From contig NZ_LQBK01000002.1 of the NCBI RefSeq assembly GCF_001483755.1, positions 195,041 to 259,040 on the forward strand: a stretch of 64,000 nt of DNA, given 5' to 3'. Shown here piece by piece: positions 56,366 to 64,000 of the stretch; position 1 is the stretch's first letter, and the number at the start of each line of letters is the position of its first letter. The DNA is from Kocuria rosea subsp. polaris (GTDB lineage Bacteria > Actinomycetota > Actinomycetes > Actinomycetales > Micrococcaceae). The position numbers and the translations under genes are program-made. Below the pieces are notes generated by a model. It did no database searches and was not told where the DNA came from. It worked only from the letters and a program-made list of their open reading frames with translations.

Positions 56366-58435
56366 ATGGCGACGGCAACGACCTCAGACACCACAGCACC
56401 GGCGGGAGGGCGGTCGACGGCCGCCCGCGCGCACGTCCAGCGGTTCGGCACGTTCCTGTCGGGGATGATCATGCCCAACATCGGGGCGTTCATCGCCTGG
56501 GGCCTGATCACCGCGTTCTTCATCGAGGCGGGCTTCACCCCGTTCGGCCCGCTGGGCGGGTTCGGCGAGAACGCCGAGGGCGAGCCGTACACGGGCCTGG
56601 TGGGCCCGATGATCACCTACCTGCTGCCGCTGCTCATCGCCTACACGGGCGGGCGGATGGTCTACGACGTCCGCGGCGGCGTGGTCGGGGCGATCGCCAC
56701 GATGGGCGTGATCGTGGGCACCGACATCCCCATGTTCATCGGCGCGATGCTCATGGGCCCGCTCACCGCGTGGCTGATGAAGAAGGTCGACAGCATCTGG
56801 GACGGCAAGATCAAGCCCGGCTTCGAGATGCTGGTGAACAACTTCTCGGCCGGCATCCTGGCCGCGCTCATGGCCATCTTCGGCTTCTTCCTGGTGGGCC
56901 CCGCCGTGCTGGCCTTCTCCAACGCGGCCGCGGCCGCGGTGGACTTCCTGGTGACCCGGGGGCTGCTGCCGCTGACCTCGATCCTGATCGAGCCCGCGAA
57001 GGTCCTGTTCCTGAACAACGCCATTAACCACGGCATCCTCACCCCGCTCGGCACCGCCCAGGCCCTGGAGCAGGGCAAGTCCATCCTCTTCCTGCTCGAG
57101 GCCAACCCCGGTCCCGGTCTGGGCATCCTGCTGGCCTACACGGTCTTCGGCCGCGGCGCGGCGCGGGCCTCGGCCCCCGGCGCGGCGCTGATCCACTTCG
57201 TGGGCGGGATCCACGAGATCTACTTCCCGTACGTGCTGATGAAGCCGGCGCTGATCCTGGCGGCGATCGCCGGCGGCATGACCGGGGTCTTCACCCTGAC
57301 CCTCTTCGACGCCGGCCTGCGCGCCCCGGCCGCCCCGGGCTCGATCATCGCCGTCTTCGCACAGGCCACCACCGACAGCTACGTGGGGGTGGCGATCGCG
57401 GTGACGGCCGCCACCGCGGTGTCCTTCTTCGTGGCCTCGATCATCCTCAAGGCCTCCAAGGACAAGGGCGAGGGGGACCTCACGGAGGCCACCTCCCGGA
57501 TGGAGACCATGAAGGGCAAGAAGTCCTCCGTGGCCTCCTCGGTGGTCGGCACCAGCGGCGGCGCGGACACCGGCGGGGACAGTGCCCGCGAGCTGGCCGA
57601 GGGCGGACCGGTGCAGCGCATCGTGTTCGCGTGCGACGCCGGCATGGGCTCCTCCGCGATGGGCGCCTCGGTGCTGCGGAACAAGGTCAAGGCGGCCGGC
57701 TTCGGCGACGTCAAGGTCACCAACGCGGCGATCGCCAACCTCACCGACGACTTCGACATCGTGGTCACCCACCAGGACCTGGCCACCCGCGCCCGGCCCA
57801 AGGTGCCCAGCGCCTCGGTGGTGACCGTCGACAACTTCATGGGCAGCCCCCGCTACGACGAGATCGTCGAGGCCGTGCAGCAGCGCAACGGCGCCACCGT
57901 CCCGGCGGGAGCGGGCGGCGCGGCGGCGCCGGCCGCCGCCGGGAGCGAGCCCGCCGGCGGTGACGCCGTGGCGGAGCCGGACGAGGACGCCGGCGCGTCC
58001 GGGGCCCCGATCCTCACCAAGGACCGGATCGTGATGGACGGCGGCGCGCAGAACGCCGGGCAGGCCATCGACGAGGCCGGAGGCCTGCTCGTGGCCGCCG
58101 GCGCCGTGACCGACGAGTACGTGACCTCCATGCACGAGCGCGAGGAGTCGGTGTCCACGTTCATGGGCAACGGCCTCGCCATCCCGCACGGCACCAACCA
58201 GGCGAAGGACAGCATCCGCGCCTCGGCCCTGTCGGTCGTGAAGTACCCCGAGGGGCTGGACTGGAACGGCAAGCCCGTCACCTGGGTGATCGGCATCGCC
58301 GGCAAGGACAACGAGCACCTCGCGATCCTGTCCCGGGTCGCGAAGATCTTCGGCAACAAGGAGAAGGTGCGGCAGCTCGACGAGGCGAGGACCTCCGACG
58401 AAGTGCTCGACCTGCTGGGGAAGGTGAACGACTGA
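56366..58435 (+). CDS. mtlA: Mannitol-specific PTS enzyme IICBA
   Basis: MtlA takes up mannitol and phosphorylates it to mannitol-1-phosphate. The 689-residue protein has the full single-chain order: EIIC membrane domain (about 25-350: FGTFLSGMIMPNIGAFIAWGLITAFF, GGIHEIYFPYVLMKP), EIIB (about 410-510, phospho-Cys423 in FACDAGMGSSAMG), a Gly/Ala/Pro linker and EIIA (about 545-689, phospho-His608 in AIPHGTN). The ATG at 56366 follows CAGGACAG; the earlier in-frame start at 56312 is not supported. mtlD overlaps by 1 bp. EI and HPr are encoded elsewhere. Confidence 0.96.
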   Translation: MATATTSDTTAPAGGRSTAARAHVQRFGTFLSGMIMPNIGAFIAWGLITAFFIEAGFTPFGPLGGFGENAEGEPYTGLVGPMITYLLPLLIAYTGGRMVYDVRGGVVGAIATMGVIVGTDIPMFIGAMLMGPLTAWLMKKVDSIWDGKIKPGFEMLVNNFSAGILAALMAIFGFFLVGPAVLAFSNAAAAAVDFLVTRGLLPLTSILIEPAKVLFLNNAINHGILTPLGTAQALEQGKSILFLLEANPGPGLGILLAYTVFGRGAARASAPGAALIHFVGGIHEIYFPYVLMKPALILAAIAGGMTGVFTLTLFDAGLRAPAAPGSIIAVFAQATTDSYVGVAIAVTAATAVSFFVASIILKASKDKGEGDLTEATSRMETMKGKKSSVASSVVGTSGGADTGGDSARELAEGGPVQRIVFACDAGMGSSAMGASVLRNKVKAAGFGDVKVTNAAIANLTDDFDIVVTHQDLATRARPKVPSASVVTVDNFMGSPRYDEIVEAVQQRNGATVPAGAGGAAAPAAAGSEPAGGDAVAEPDEDAGASGAPILTKDRIVMDGGAQNAGQAIDEAGGLLVAAGAVTDEYVTSMHEREESVSTFMGNGLAIPHGTNQAKDSIRASALSVVKYPEGLDWNGKPVTWVIGIAGKDNEHLAILSRVAKIFGNKEKVRQLDEARTSDEVLDLLGKVND

Positions 58436-59580
58436 TGAAGTGCGTGCACTTCGGGGCCGGCAACATCGGCCGGGGCTTCGTCGGCCTGCTCATGCATCGT
58501 TCGGGCTACGAGGTCGTGTTCGCCGACGTGGCGGCCCCCCTGATCGACGCGCTGGCGTCGACCCCCAGCTACACGGTGCACGAGGTCGGCGCCGGCTCCC
58601 GCGACACGGTCGTCGAGGGGTACCGGGCGGTCAACTCGGCGGACGACCCGGAGGCCGTGGTCGCGGAGATCGCCACGGCGGACGTGGTCACCACCGCGGT
58701 GGGCGCGCACATCCTGAGGTTCGTGGCGCCCCTCGTGGCGCGCGGCATCGCCGCGCGCCCGGACGGCGCCGCGCCCGTGGCGGTCATGGCGTGCGAGAAC
58801 GCCCTGTCCGCCACGGACCTGCTCGCGGAGGCCGTCCGCGCCGAGTACGACGGCGAGGACCTCGACCGGCGGGCGGTGTTCGCGAACACCGCCGTGGACC
58901 GGATCGTGCCCCAGCAGGACGGCGGCGGGCTCGACGTGGTGGTGGAGCAGTTCCACGAGTGGGTCATCGACCGCACCCCCTTCGCGGGGCGGGAACCGGT
59001 CATCGAGGGGGCGACGTACGTCGACGACCTCGTGCCCTACATCGAGCGCAAGCTGTTCACCGTCAACACCGGCCACGCCGCGTGCGCGTACTTCGGCTAC
59101 CGCGCCGGCCGGCACCGCATCGCGGAGGCGATCGCCGACCCCGGGATCCGGGAACGGGTCGCCGCGGCGCTCGCGGAGACGCAGGCACTGCTCGTCGCCA
59201 AGCACGGGTTCGACGAGCAGGAGCACGCCCGGTACGTCGCGAAGATCCTCGACCGCTTCGCCAACGAGCACCTCCCGGACACCGTCGAGCGCGTGGGCCG
59301 CGCCCCGCTGCGCAAGCTCGGCCGGCACGAGCGCTTCGTGGGCCCGGCCGCCGAGCTGGCCGAACGCGGCCTGGGCACCGACGGGCTGCGCGCGGCCGTG
59401 GCCGCCGCCCTGCGCTTCGACCCGGCCGACGACCCGGAGGCCGTCCGGCTCGGCGAGATCCTCGGCACGCTGGCCCCGGCCGACGCCGTCCGGGAGATCA
59501 CGGGGCTGGATCCCGGGCACCCGCTCTTCCCGCCGCTCGAGGACCTGGTGGCCGACGCGGCCCGGGAGCGCCGGGGCTGA
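58435..59580 (+). CDS. mtlD: Mannitol-1-phosphate 5-dehydrogenase
   Basis: MtlD oxidises mannitol-1-phosphate to fructose-6-phosphate with NAD+. The 381-residue product has the N-terminal GAGNIGRGFVG (7-17), the conserved ERKLFTVNTGHA, and the C-terminal domain of polyol-specific long-chain dehydrogenases. The ATG shares its A with the mtlA stop. Its product, fructose-6-phosphate, is also the substrate of GlmS encoded next. Confidence 0.97.
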   Translation: MKCVHFGAGNIGRGFVGLLMHRSGYEVVFADVAAPLIDALASTPSYTVHEVGAGSRDTVVEGYRAVNSADDPEAVVAEIATADVVTTAVGAHILRFVAPLVARGIAARPDGAAPVAVMACENALSATDLLAEAVRAEYDGEDLDRRAVFANTAVDRIVPQQDGGGLDVVVEQFHEWVIDRTPFAGREPVIEGATYVDDLVPYIERKLFTVNTGHAACAYFGYRAGRHRIAEAIADPGIRERVAAALAETQALLVAKHGFDEQEHARYVAKILDRFANEHLPDTVERVGRAPLRKLGRHERFVGPAAELAERGLGTDGLRAAVAAALRFDPADDPEAVRLGEILGTLAPADAVREITGLDPGHPLFPPLEDLVADAARERRG

Positions 59581-59594
59581 CCGAGCCCCACGGA

Positions 59595-59619
59595 AGGGCC
59601 CACAGGCGGGCCGGGCCCT
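59595..59619 (+). terminator. Hairpin after mtlD
   Basis: AGGGCCC (59595-59601) pairs with GGGCCCT (59613-59619) around an 11-nt loop. It is weaker than the other terminators. Confidence 0.4.
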
Positions 59620-59691
59620 GTCCCCAGAAGAGACGGGAACACGGCGCGGCCCGCCCGGTCCCGCACGCCCGGCCGGGCGGAATCCATGCGG

Positions 59692-59697
59692 TACTGT
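59692..59697 (+). promoter_or_regulatory. glmS promoter -10 (leaderless type)
   Basis: TACTGT is 7 nt before the glmS ATG, with no ribosome site between. There is no space for a glmS ribozyme in such a transcript. Confidence 0.5.
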
Positions 59698-59704
59698 GAA
59701 GCGC

Positions 59705-61597
59705 ATGTGTGGAATTGTTGGATATGTGGGCCCCTCCTCCCAGCGGACGGACGAGCGCGGCACCGGCTCCGGGCACGACGCCCTGGACGTGCTCGTGGAG
59801 GGCCTGCGGCGCCTCGAGTACCGCGGCTACGACTCCGCGGGAGTGGCCGTGGTCTCGGACGGCACCGTCGGCTTCCGCAAGAAGGCCGGCAAGCTGCTGA
59901 ACCTCGAGCAGGAGCTGCTCGACAGCCCGCTGCCCCGCGCCACGACCGGCATCGGGCACACCCGCTGGGCCACCCACGGCGGGCCCTCGGACGTCAACGC
60001 CCACCCGCACGTCGTGGACGGCGGCCGGCTCGCCGTGATCCACAACGGCATCATCGAGAACTTCGCCGAGATCAAGCGCGAGCTGGTCGAGAAGGGCCAC
60101 GCGTTCGTCTCGGAGACCGACACCGAGGTCGCGGCCGTGCTCCTGGCCGACACCTACAACGACCTCGGCGACCAGGACCTCACCGCCGCCATGCAGGTCG
60201 CGTGCCGCCGGCTGGAGGGGGCGTTCACGCTCCTGGCCGTGCACGTCGACCACCCCGGGCGCGTCGTCGCGGCCCGGCGCAACTCCCCGCTGGTGCTCGG
60301 GCTCGGCGAGGGCGAGAACTTCCTCGGCTCCGACGTCTCCGGGTTCATCGACTACACGCGCGATGCCGTGGAGCTGGGCCAGGACCAGGTCGTGTCCATC
60401 ACGGCCGACGACTACGAGATCACCGACTTCCACGGCAACCGCGCCGACGGCAAGCCGTTCCGGGTGCTGTGGGACGCGGCCGCCGCCGAGAAGGGCGGCT
60501 TCCCGTCCTTCATGGAGAAGGAGATCAACGAGCAGCCCTCCGCCGTGGAGCAGACGCTCATGGGCCGCACCGACCCCGACGGCAACCTGGTCCTCGACGA
60601 GCTGAAGATCGACGAGGCGGTGCTCCGCGCCGTGGACAAGATCGTCGTCGTCGCCTGCGGGACCGCCGCCTACGCGGGGCAGGTCGCCCGCTACGCGATC
60701 GAGCACTGGTGCCGGATCCCCACCGAGGTCGAGCTCGCGCACGAGTTCCGCTACCGGGACCCGATCGTCAACGAGCGGACCCTGGTGGTCGCCCTCTCCC
60801 AGTCGGGCGAGACCATGGACACCCTCATGGCGGTCCGGCACGCCCAGGAGCAGGGGGCCAAGGTCGTGGCCATCTGCAACACCAACGGCTCCACGATCCC
60901 GCGCGAGGCCGACGCCGCGCTCTACACCCACGCCGGCCCCGAGATCGCGGTGGCCTCGACCAAGGCGTTCCTGGCCCAGATCACCGCCGCCTACCTGCTG
61001 GGCCTGTACCTGGCCCAGCTGCGCGGCAACAAGTACAAGGACGAGATCGGGCAGATCCTCGCCGAGCTCGAGGCCATGCCGGCCAAGATCCAGCAGGTCA
61101 TCGACACCCAGGCCGGGATCAAGGCGCTCGCCCAGTCGATGAAGGACGCCGCGTCGGTGCTCTTCCTGGGCCGCCACGTCGGCTTCCCGGTCGCCCTCGA
61201 GGGAGCGCTCAAGCTCAAGGAGATCGCGTACATCCACGCCGAGGGCTTCGCCGCCGGCGAGCTCAAGCACGGGCCGATCGCCCTCATCGAGGAGGGGCAG
61301 CCCGTGTTCGTCATCGTCCCCTCCCCGCGCGGGCGGGACTCCCTGCACGCGAAGGTCGTCTCCAACATCCAGGAGATCCGCGCCCGCGGGGCCGTGACGA
61401 TCGTCATCGCGGAGGAGGGGGACGAGGCCGTCGCCGACTACGCCAACCACATCTTCCGCGTGCCGCAGTCCCCGGTGCTGCTCCAGCCGCTGCTGACCAC
61501 CGTCCCGCTGCAGATCTTCGCGTGCGAGCTGGCCTCGGCCAAGGGCTACGACGTGGACCAGCCCCGCAACCTCGCGAAGTCCGTGACCGTCGAGTAG
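59705..61597 (+). CDS. glmS: Glutamine--fructose-6-phosphate aminotransferase (isomerizing)
   Basis: GlmS makes glucosamine-6-phosphate from fructose-6-phosphate and glutamine. The ATG at 59705 gives MCGIVGYVG, exposing the catalytic Cys2 after Met removal; a start three codons upstream would block it. The 630-residue product has the Ntn glutaminase domain (RRLEYRGYDSAG, GHTRWATHGGPS) and two SIS domains (ALSQSGETMDTL; KELKHGPIALIEE-like segment ELKHGPIALIEEGQP), ending NLAKSVTVE. Confidence 0.98.
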   Translation: MCGIVGYVGPSSQRTDERGTGSGHDALDVLVEGLRRLEYRGYDSAGVAVVSDGTVGFRKKAGKLLNLEQELLDSPLPRATTGIGHTRWATHGGPSDVNAHPHVVDGGRLAVIHNGIIENFAEIKRELVEKGHAFVSETDTEVAAVLLADTYNDLGDQDLTAAMQVACRRLEGAFTLLAVHVDHPGRVVAARRNSPLVLGLGEGENFLGSDVSGFIDYTRDAVELGQDQVVSITADDYEITDFHGNRADGKPFRVLWDAAAAEKGGFPSFMEKEINEQPSAVEQTLMGRTDPDGNLVLDELKIDEAVLRAVDKIVVVACGTAAYAGQVARYAIEHWCRIPTEVELAHEFRYRDPIVNERTLVVALSQSGETMDTLMAVRHAQEQGAKVVAICNTNGSTIPREADAALYTHAGPEIAVASTKAFLAQITAAYLLGLYLAQLRGNKYKDEIGQILAELEAMPAKIQQVIDTQAGIKALAQSMKDAASVLFLGRHVGFPVALEGALKLKEIAYIHAEGFAAGELKHGPIALIEEGQPVFVIVPSPRGRDSLHAKVVSNIQEIRARGAVTIVIAEEGDEAVADYANHIFRVPQSPVLLQPLLTTVPLQIFACELASAKGYDVDQPRNLAKSVTVE

Positions 61598-61630
61598 TCC
61601 GCGCCCCTCGAGCGGTCCGCGACCGTTCCG

Positions 61631-61675
61631 CCGCCGGCCCGCCGCCCCGGATCCTCCCGGGCGGCGGGCCGGCGG
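61631..61675 (+). terminator. Terminator after glmS
   Basis: A perfect 17-bp stem (61631-61647 / 61659-61675) with an 11-nt loop. The acpS -10 begins 5 bp after it. Confidence 0.75.
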
Positions 61676-61679
61676 TCGT

Positions 61680-61685
61680 TAGGCT
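61680..61685 (+). promoter_or_regulatory. acpS promoter -10 (leaderless type)
   Basis: TAGGCT followed by GGGACC and then the acpS ATG; the 6-nt spacing places the transcript start at the ATG. Confidence 0.55.
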
Positions 61686-61691
61686 GGGACC

Positions 61692-62063
61692 ATGATCATC
61701 GGCACCGGCATCGACGTGGTGGACATCGCCCGCTTCGAGGAGCAGATCGCCCGCACCCCCGGCCTCGTGGCCCGGCTGTTCACCCCGCTCGAGCGGGACC
61801 TGCACGTCCGGTCGCTCGCGGCGCGCTTCGCGGCCAAGGAGGCGGCGGCCAAGGCGCTCAAGGCCCCGCCCGGCATGATCTGGCAGCACTGCTGGATCGA
61901 GAAGGACCCCTCCGGCGCCCCGGTGCTGTGCACCGAGGGGACGGTGGCCGAGGAGGCCCGCCGGCAGGGCATCGACCGGTGGCACCTCACCATGACGCAC
62001 GACGGCGGGATCGCGATGGCCATGGTCATCGCCGAGCGCGCCGGGGGCGGGGGACCGGCGTGA
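61692..62063 (+). CDS. acpS: Holo-[acyl-carrier-protein] synthase
   Basis: AcpS transfers 4'-phosphopantetheine from CoA to apo-ACP. The 123-residue product has the Mg-binding GIDVVDI (Asp8) and [13 protein letters not shown] (Glu50), and the end [19 protein letters not shown]. CoA is supplied by a pathway starting with CoaA encoded nearby. Its TGA overlaps the GTG of the next gene. Confidence 0.97.
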   Translation: MIIGTGIDVVDIARFEEQIARTPGLVARLFTPLERDLHVRSLAARFAAKEAAAKALKAPPGMIWQHCWIEKDPSGAPVLCTEGTVAEEARRQGIDRWHLTMTHDGGIAMAMVIAERAGGGGPA

Positions 62064-63628
62064 TCGCGGCGTGGACCGGGGAGCAGGTGCGGGCGGCCGA
62101 GACGCCCTTCCTCGACCGGGGGCACGGCCCCGCCCTGATGCGGCGGGCCGCCCACGGCCTGGCCCTGGCCTGCGCGCAGCATCTGCGCGGGCGCCGGGGA
62201 CGGGTCGCCGGGGCCCGCGTGCTCGTGCTCGCCGGGACCGGCAACAACGGCGGGGACGGGCTGTGGGCCGGGGCGGAGCTCGCCCGCCGCGGCGCCTCCG
62301 TGCTCGCCGTGGCGGTCGGCGACCGGCTGCACCCCGAGGGCGCCGCGGCCCTGGCGGCCGCGGGGGGCCGGGTGCTGCGCGCCGGGGACGGCGGCCCCGC
62401 CCTCGGGCCGGCGGCCGAGCACGTGCTCGGCGCCGACCTCGTGCTCGACGCCGTGCTGGGCACCGGCGCCCGGGGCGGGCTGCGCGGGCCGGCGGCGGAG
62501 CTCGTCCGCACGGTCCTGGAGCGGTGGCCCCGCGAGGGGGGACCGGCGGTCGTGGCGTGCGACGTCCCCTCGGGCGTCTCCGCCGACACGGGGGCGGTGG
62601 CCGGGCCGGTCCTGCCCGCGGACCTCACCGTGACGTTCGCCGGGGCCAAGGCCGGGCTGTTCCTGCCCCCCGGGGACCGCTGGTGCGGGCAGGTGCGGAC
62701 CGTGCCCCTCGGGATCGAGGACGCCCTGCCCGCCCCCGCCCTGCGCCGCCTGGAGCCCGACGACGTCGCGGCCCTGTGGCCGCGGCCGGGAGCCGCCTCC
62801 CACAAGTACTCCCGGGGCGTGGTGGGCGTCGTCGCCGGATCCCCGACCTATCCCGGGGCGGCGCTGATGTGCACGCGCGCCGCCGTGGACGCCGGCGCCG
62901 GCATGGTCCGCCACCTCGGCGACGCCGCGATCCGCTCCCTCGTGACCCTCACCAGCCCCGAGGTCGTGGCCTCCGAGGACCACCCCGACGACGTCCACGT
63001 CCAGGCGTGGGTCGTCGGCCCCGGCGCCGTGGGCGACGCCGCCCAGGAGTCGCGGATCGGCGCCGTGCTCGCGGGCGGGCTGCCGGCGGTCGTCGACGCC
63101 GGCGCGCTCGACGCGGCGGCCCGGGCCGCCGCCGACGGGATCCTCGGCCCCGGGAAGGTCCTGACCCCGCACGCCGGGGAGCTCGAACAGGTGCTCGCCT
63201 GGCTCGCCGCCCTGGGCGGCGGCGGGGAGGCCCCCGACCGGGCGGCGATCGAGGCCGAGCCCGCCCGGTGGGCGCGCGCGGCCGCGGAGGCCACCGGCGC
63301 CGTCGTCGTCCTCAAGGGCGCCACCACCCTCGTCGCGGCCCCGGACGGGACGCTGCTCTCCCAGGCCGACGGCAGCCCGTGGCTGGCCACCGCCGGCAGC
63401 GGGGACACCCTCGCGGGGATCATGGGCGCAGCGCTCGCGGGCTGCGCGGAGGACCCGGACGCCTTCGCCGCCGCGGGGGAGTGGGCGCGCGGGGAGACCC
63501 GGCTCGCGGTGGCCGCCGCCCTCGCGGTCGCCGTGCACGGCCGGGCGTCCCGGCTCGAGGGGCTCGGCCCGGTCCCGCCCACGGCGCTGTCCGCGAACGT
63601 GCGCACGGTCCTGCGCCTGGGCCCCTGA
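62060..63628 (+). CDS. nnr: Bifunctional NAD(P)HX epimerase / ADP-dependent NAD(P)HX dehydratase
   Basis: This enzyme repairs hydrated NAD(P)H. The 522-residue product has an N-terminal YjeF_N epimerase domain (about 1-215, nucleotide loop GTGNNGGDG) and a C-terminal ribokinase-like dehydratase (about 235-520, [43 protein letters not shown]). The GTG at 62060 overlaps the acpS stop (GTGA). The acpS-nnr pairing is typical of actinobacteria and many other bacteria. Confidence 0.94.
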   Translation: MIAAWTGEQVRAAETPFLDRGHGPALMRRAAHGLALACAQHLRGRRGRVAGARVLVLAGTGNNGGDGLWAGAELARRGASVLAVAVGDRLHPEGAAALAAAGGRVLRAGDGGPALGPAAEHVLGADLVLDAVLGTGARGGLRGPAAELVRTVLERWPREGGPAVVACDVPSGVSADTGAVAGPVLPADLTVTFAGAKAGLFLPPGDRWCGQVRTVPLGIEDALPAPALRRLEPDDVAALWPRPGAASHKYSRGVVGVVAGSPTYPGAALMCTRAAVDAGAGMVRHLGDAAIRSLVTLTSPEVVASEDHPDDVHVQAWVVGPGAVGDAAQESRIGAVLAGGLPAVVDAGALDAAARAAADGILGPGKVLTPHAGELEQVLAWLAALGGGGEAPDRAAIEAEPARWARAAAEATGAVVVLKGATTLVAAPDGTLLSQADGSPWLATAGSGDTLAGIMGAALAGCAEDPDAFAAAGEWARGETRLAVAAALAVAVHGRASRLEGLGPVPPTALSANVRTVLRLGP

Positions 63629-63631
63629 GGG

Positions 63632-63667
63632 CGGGTCCCGGCCCCGGCGGACCGCCCGCGGGACCCG
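63632..63667 (+). terminator. Terminator after nnr
   Basis: CGGGTCCCG (63632-63640) pairs with CGGGACCCG (63659-63667) across an 18-nt GC-rich loop that can fold further. Confidence 0.55.
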
Positions 63668-63685
63668 GACGGCTCCCGGCCCCGC

Positions 63686-63691
63686 TAAGGT
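63686..63691 (+). promoter_or_regulatory. Possible glgX promoter -10
   Basis: TAAGGT lies 70 bp before the glgX ATG, with AGGAG available 8 nt before the start codon. No -35 was recognised. Confidence 0.4.
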
Positions 63692-63761
63692 TGTACCCAC
63701 TTGCCCCATACCCAGCCCGCTGACGGTGACCCCTGCCCGGCGGTACGACAGGAGATCCCCT

Positions 63762-64000
63762 ATGGAAGTCTGGCCAGGTCAGCCCTATCCCCTCGGAGCC
63801 ACCTTCGACGGGACCGGCACGAACTTCGCCCTCTTCAGCGAGGCCGCCGAGAAGGTCGAGCTGTGCTTGTTCGAGGAGGACGGCACGGAGACCCGCATCG
63901 AGGTCACGGCCCAGGACAGCTACGTCTGGCACTGCTACCTCCCGGCCGTCCAGCCCGGGCAGCGCTACGGCTACCGGGTGCACGGACCGTGGAACCCCGC
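63762..64000 (+). CDS. glgX: Glycogen debranching protein GlgX (partial, 5' end)
   Basis: The frame is open from ATG 63762 to the end of the window (79 residues, truncated by the window). The start [20 protein letters not shown] followed by [20 protein letters not shown] and [12 protein letters not shown] is the N-terminal CBM48 domain of GlgX/TreX enzymes, which cleave alpha-1,6 branches during glycogen breakdown. CAGGAG precedes the ATG. The catalytic domain lies outside the window, so GlgX versus TreX cannot be separated. Confidence 0.9.
   Translation, partial: MEVWPGQPYPLGATFDGTGTNFALFSEAAEKVELCLFEEDGTETRIEVTAQDSYVWHCYLPAVQPGQRYGYRVHGPWNP

Noticed and set aside
59620-59704. glmS ribozyme upstream of glmS
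   Set aside because: There is no matching core, and the -10 element 7 nt before ATG leaves no transcribed leader.

Overview
The window is chromosomal DNA of a very GC-rich actinobacterium. Protein flavour (acidic N-terminal extension on NusG, an L17 with an extra C-terminal domain, separate PcaD and PcaC, GTG/TTG starts) and gene order point to Micrococcaceae, most likely Kocuria or a close relative. The genus is inference from memory of the family; no search was run. Apart from mscL, a VanY-type peptidase and coaA, all genes are on the + strand.

Layout. (1) 245-5639: tRNA-Trp, secE, nusG, rplKA, a GNAT acetyltransferase, and rplJL behind a promoter and an attenuator-like leader. (2) 5878-16505: gcvP, then rpoB and rpoC with their own promoter. 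(3) 16668-26797: a 10-kb aromatic-acid catabolic block (IclR regulator, pobA, pcaHGBDCFIJ, pcaR-type regulator) lying between rpoC and rpsL. It encodes every step from 4-hydroxybenzoate through protocatechuate and beta-ketoadipate to acetyl-CoA and succinyl-CoA; no transporter gene is present. (4) 27133-31511: str cluster rpsL-rpsG-fusA-tuf. (5) 32113-43515: S10 and spc clusters rpsJ to secY, split by strong terminators after rpsQ and after rplO. (6) 43602-52332: adk, map, rlmN, infA, rpmJ, rpsM, rpsK, rpoA, rplQ, truA, rplM, rpsI. (7) 52466-64000: glmM, mscL, a VanY-type lipoprotein carboxypeptidase, coaA, a mannitol PTS operon (mtlAD), glmS, acpS, a bifunctional NAD(P)HX repair enzyme and the start of glgX.

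The genes are mostly growth machinery: transcription (rpoABC, nusG), translation (25 ribosomal protein genes, EF-Tu, EF-G, IF-1), protein export (secE, secY), Met removal, and cell-wall amino-sugar and CoA/ACP supply. Three nutrient-responsive insertions sit among them: gcvP (glycine cleavage), pob/pca (plant-derived aromatics) and mtlAD (mannitol). rpsN (S14) and rpsD (S4) are missing from their usual positions.

Regulatory DNA is readable because the genome is so GC-rich. Most -10 hexamers read TAGNNT, often with a recognisable -35 17-18 bp upstream. Terminators are long perfect GC hairpins, mostly without a T tract. Genes such as glmM, coaA, mscL, glmS and acpS have the -10 only 6-8 nt before ATG and no separate leader, the arrangement of leaderless mRNAs. 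I found no CRISPR array, insertion sequence, prophage, or clearly undescribed biological system. The most interesting items are the pob/pca block with its palindromic operators, the L17 fusion, and the RGG-rich tails of S3 and S5.
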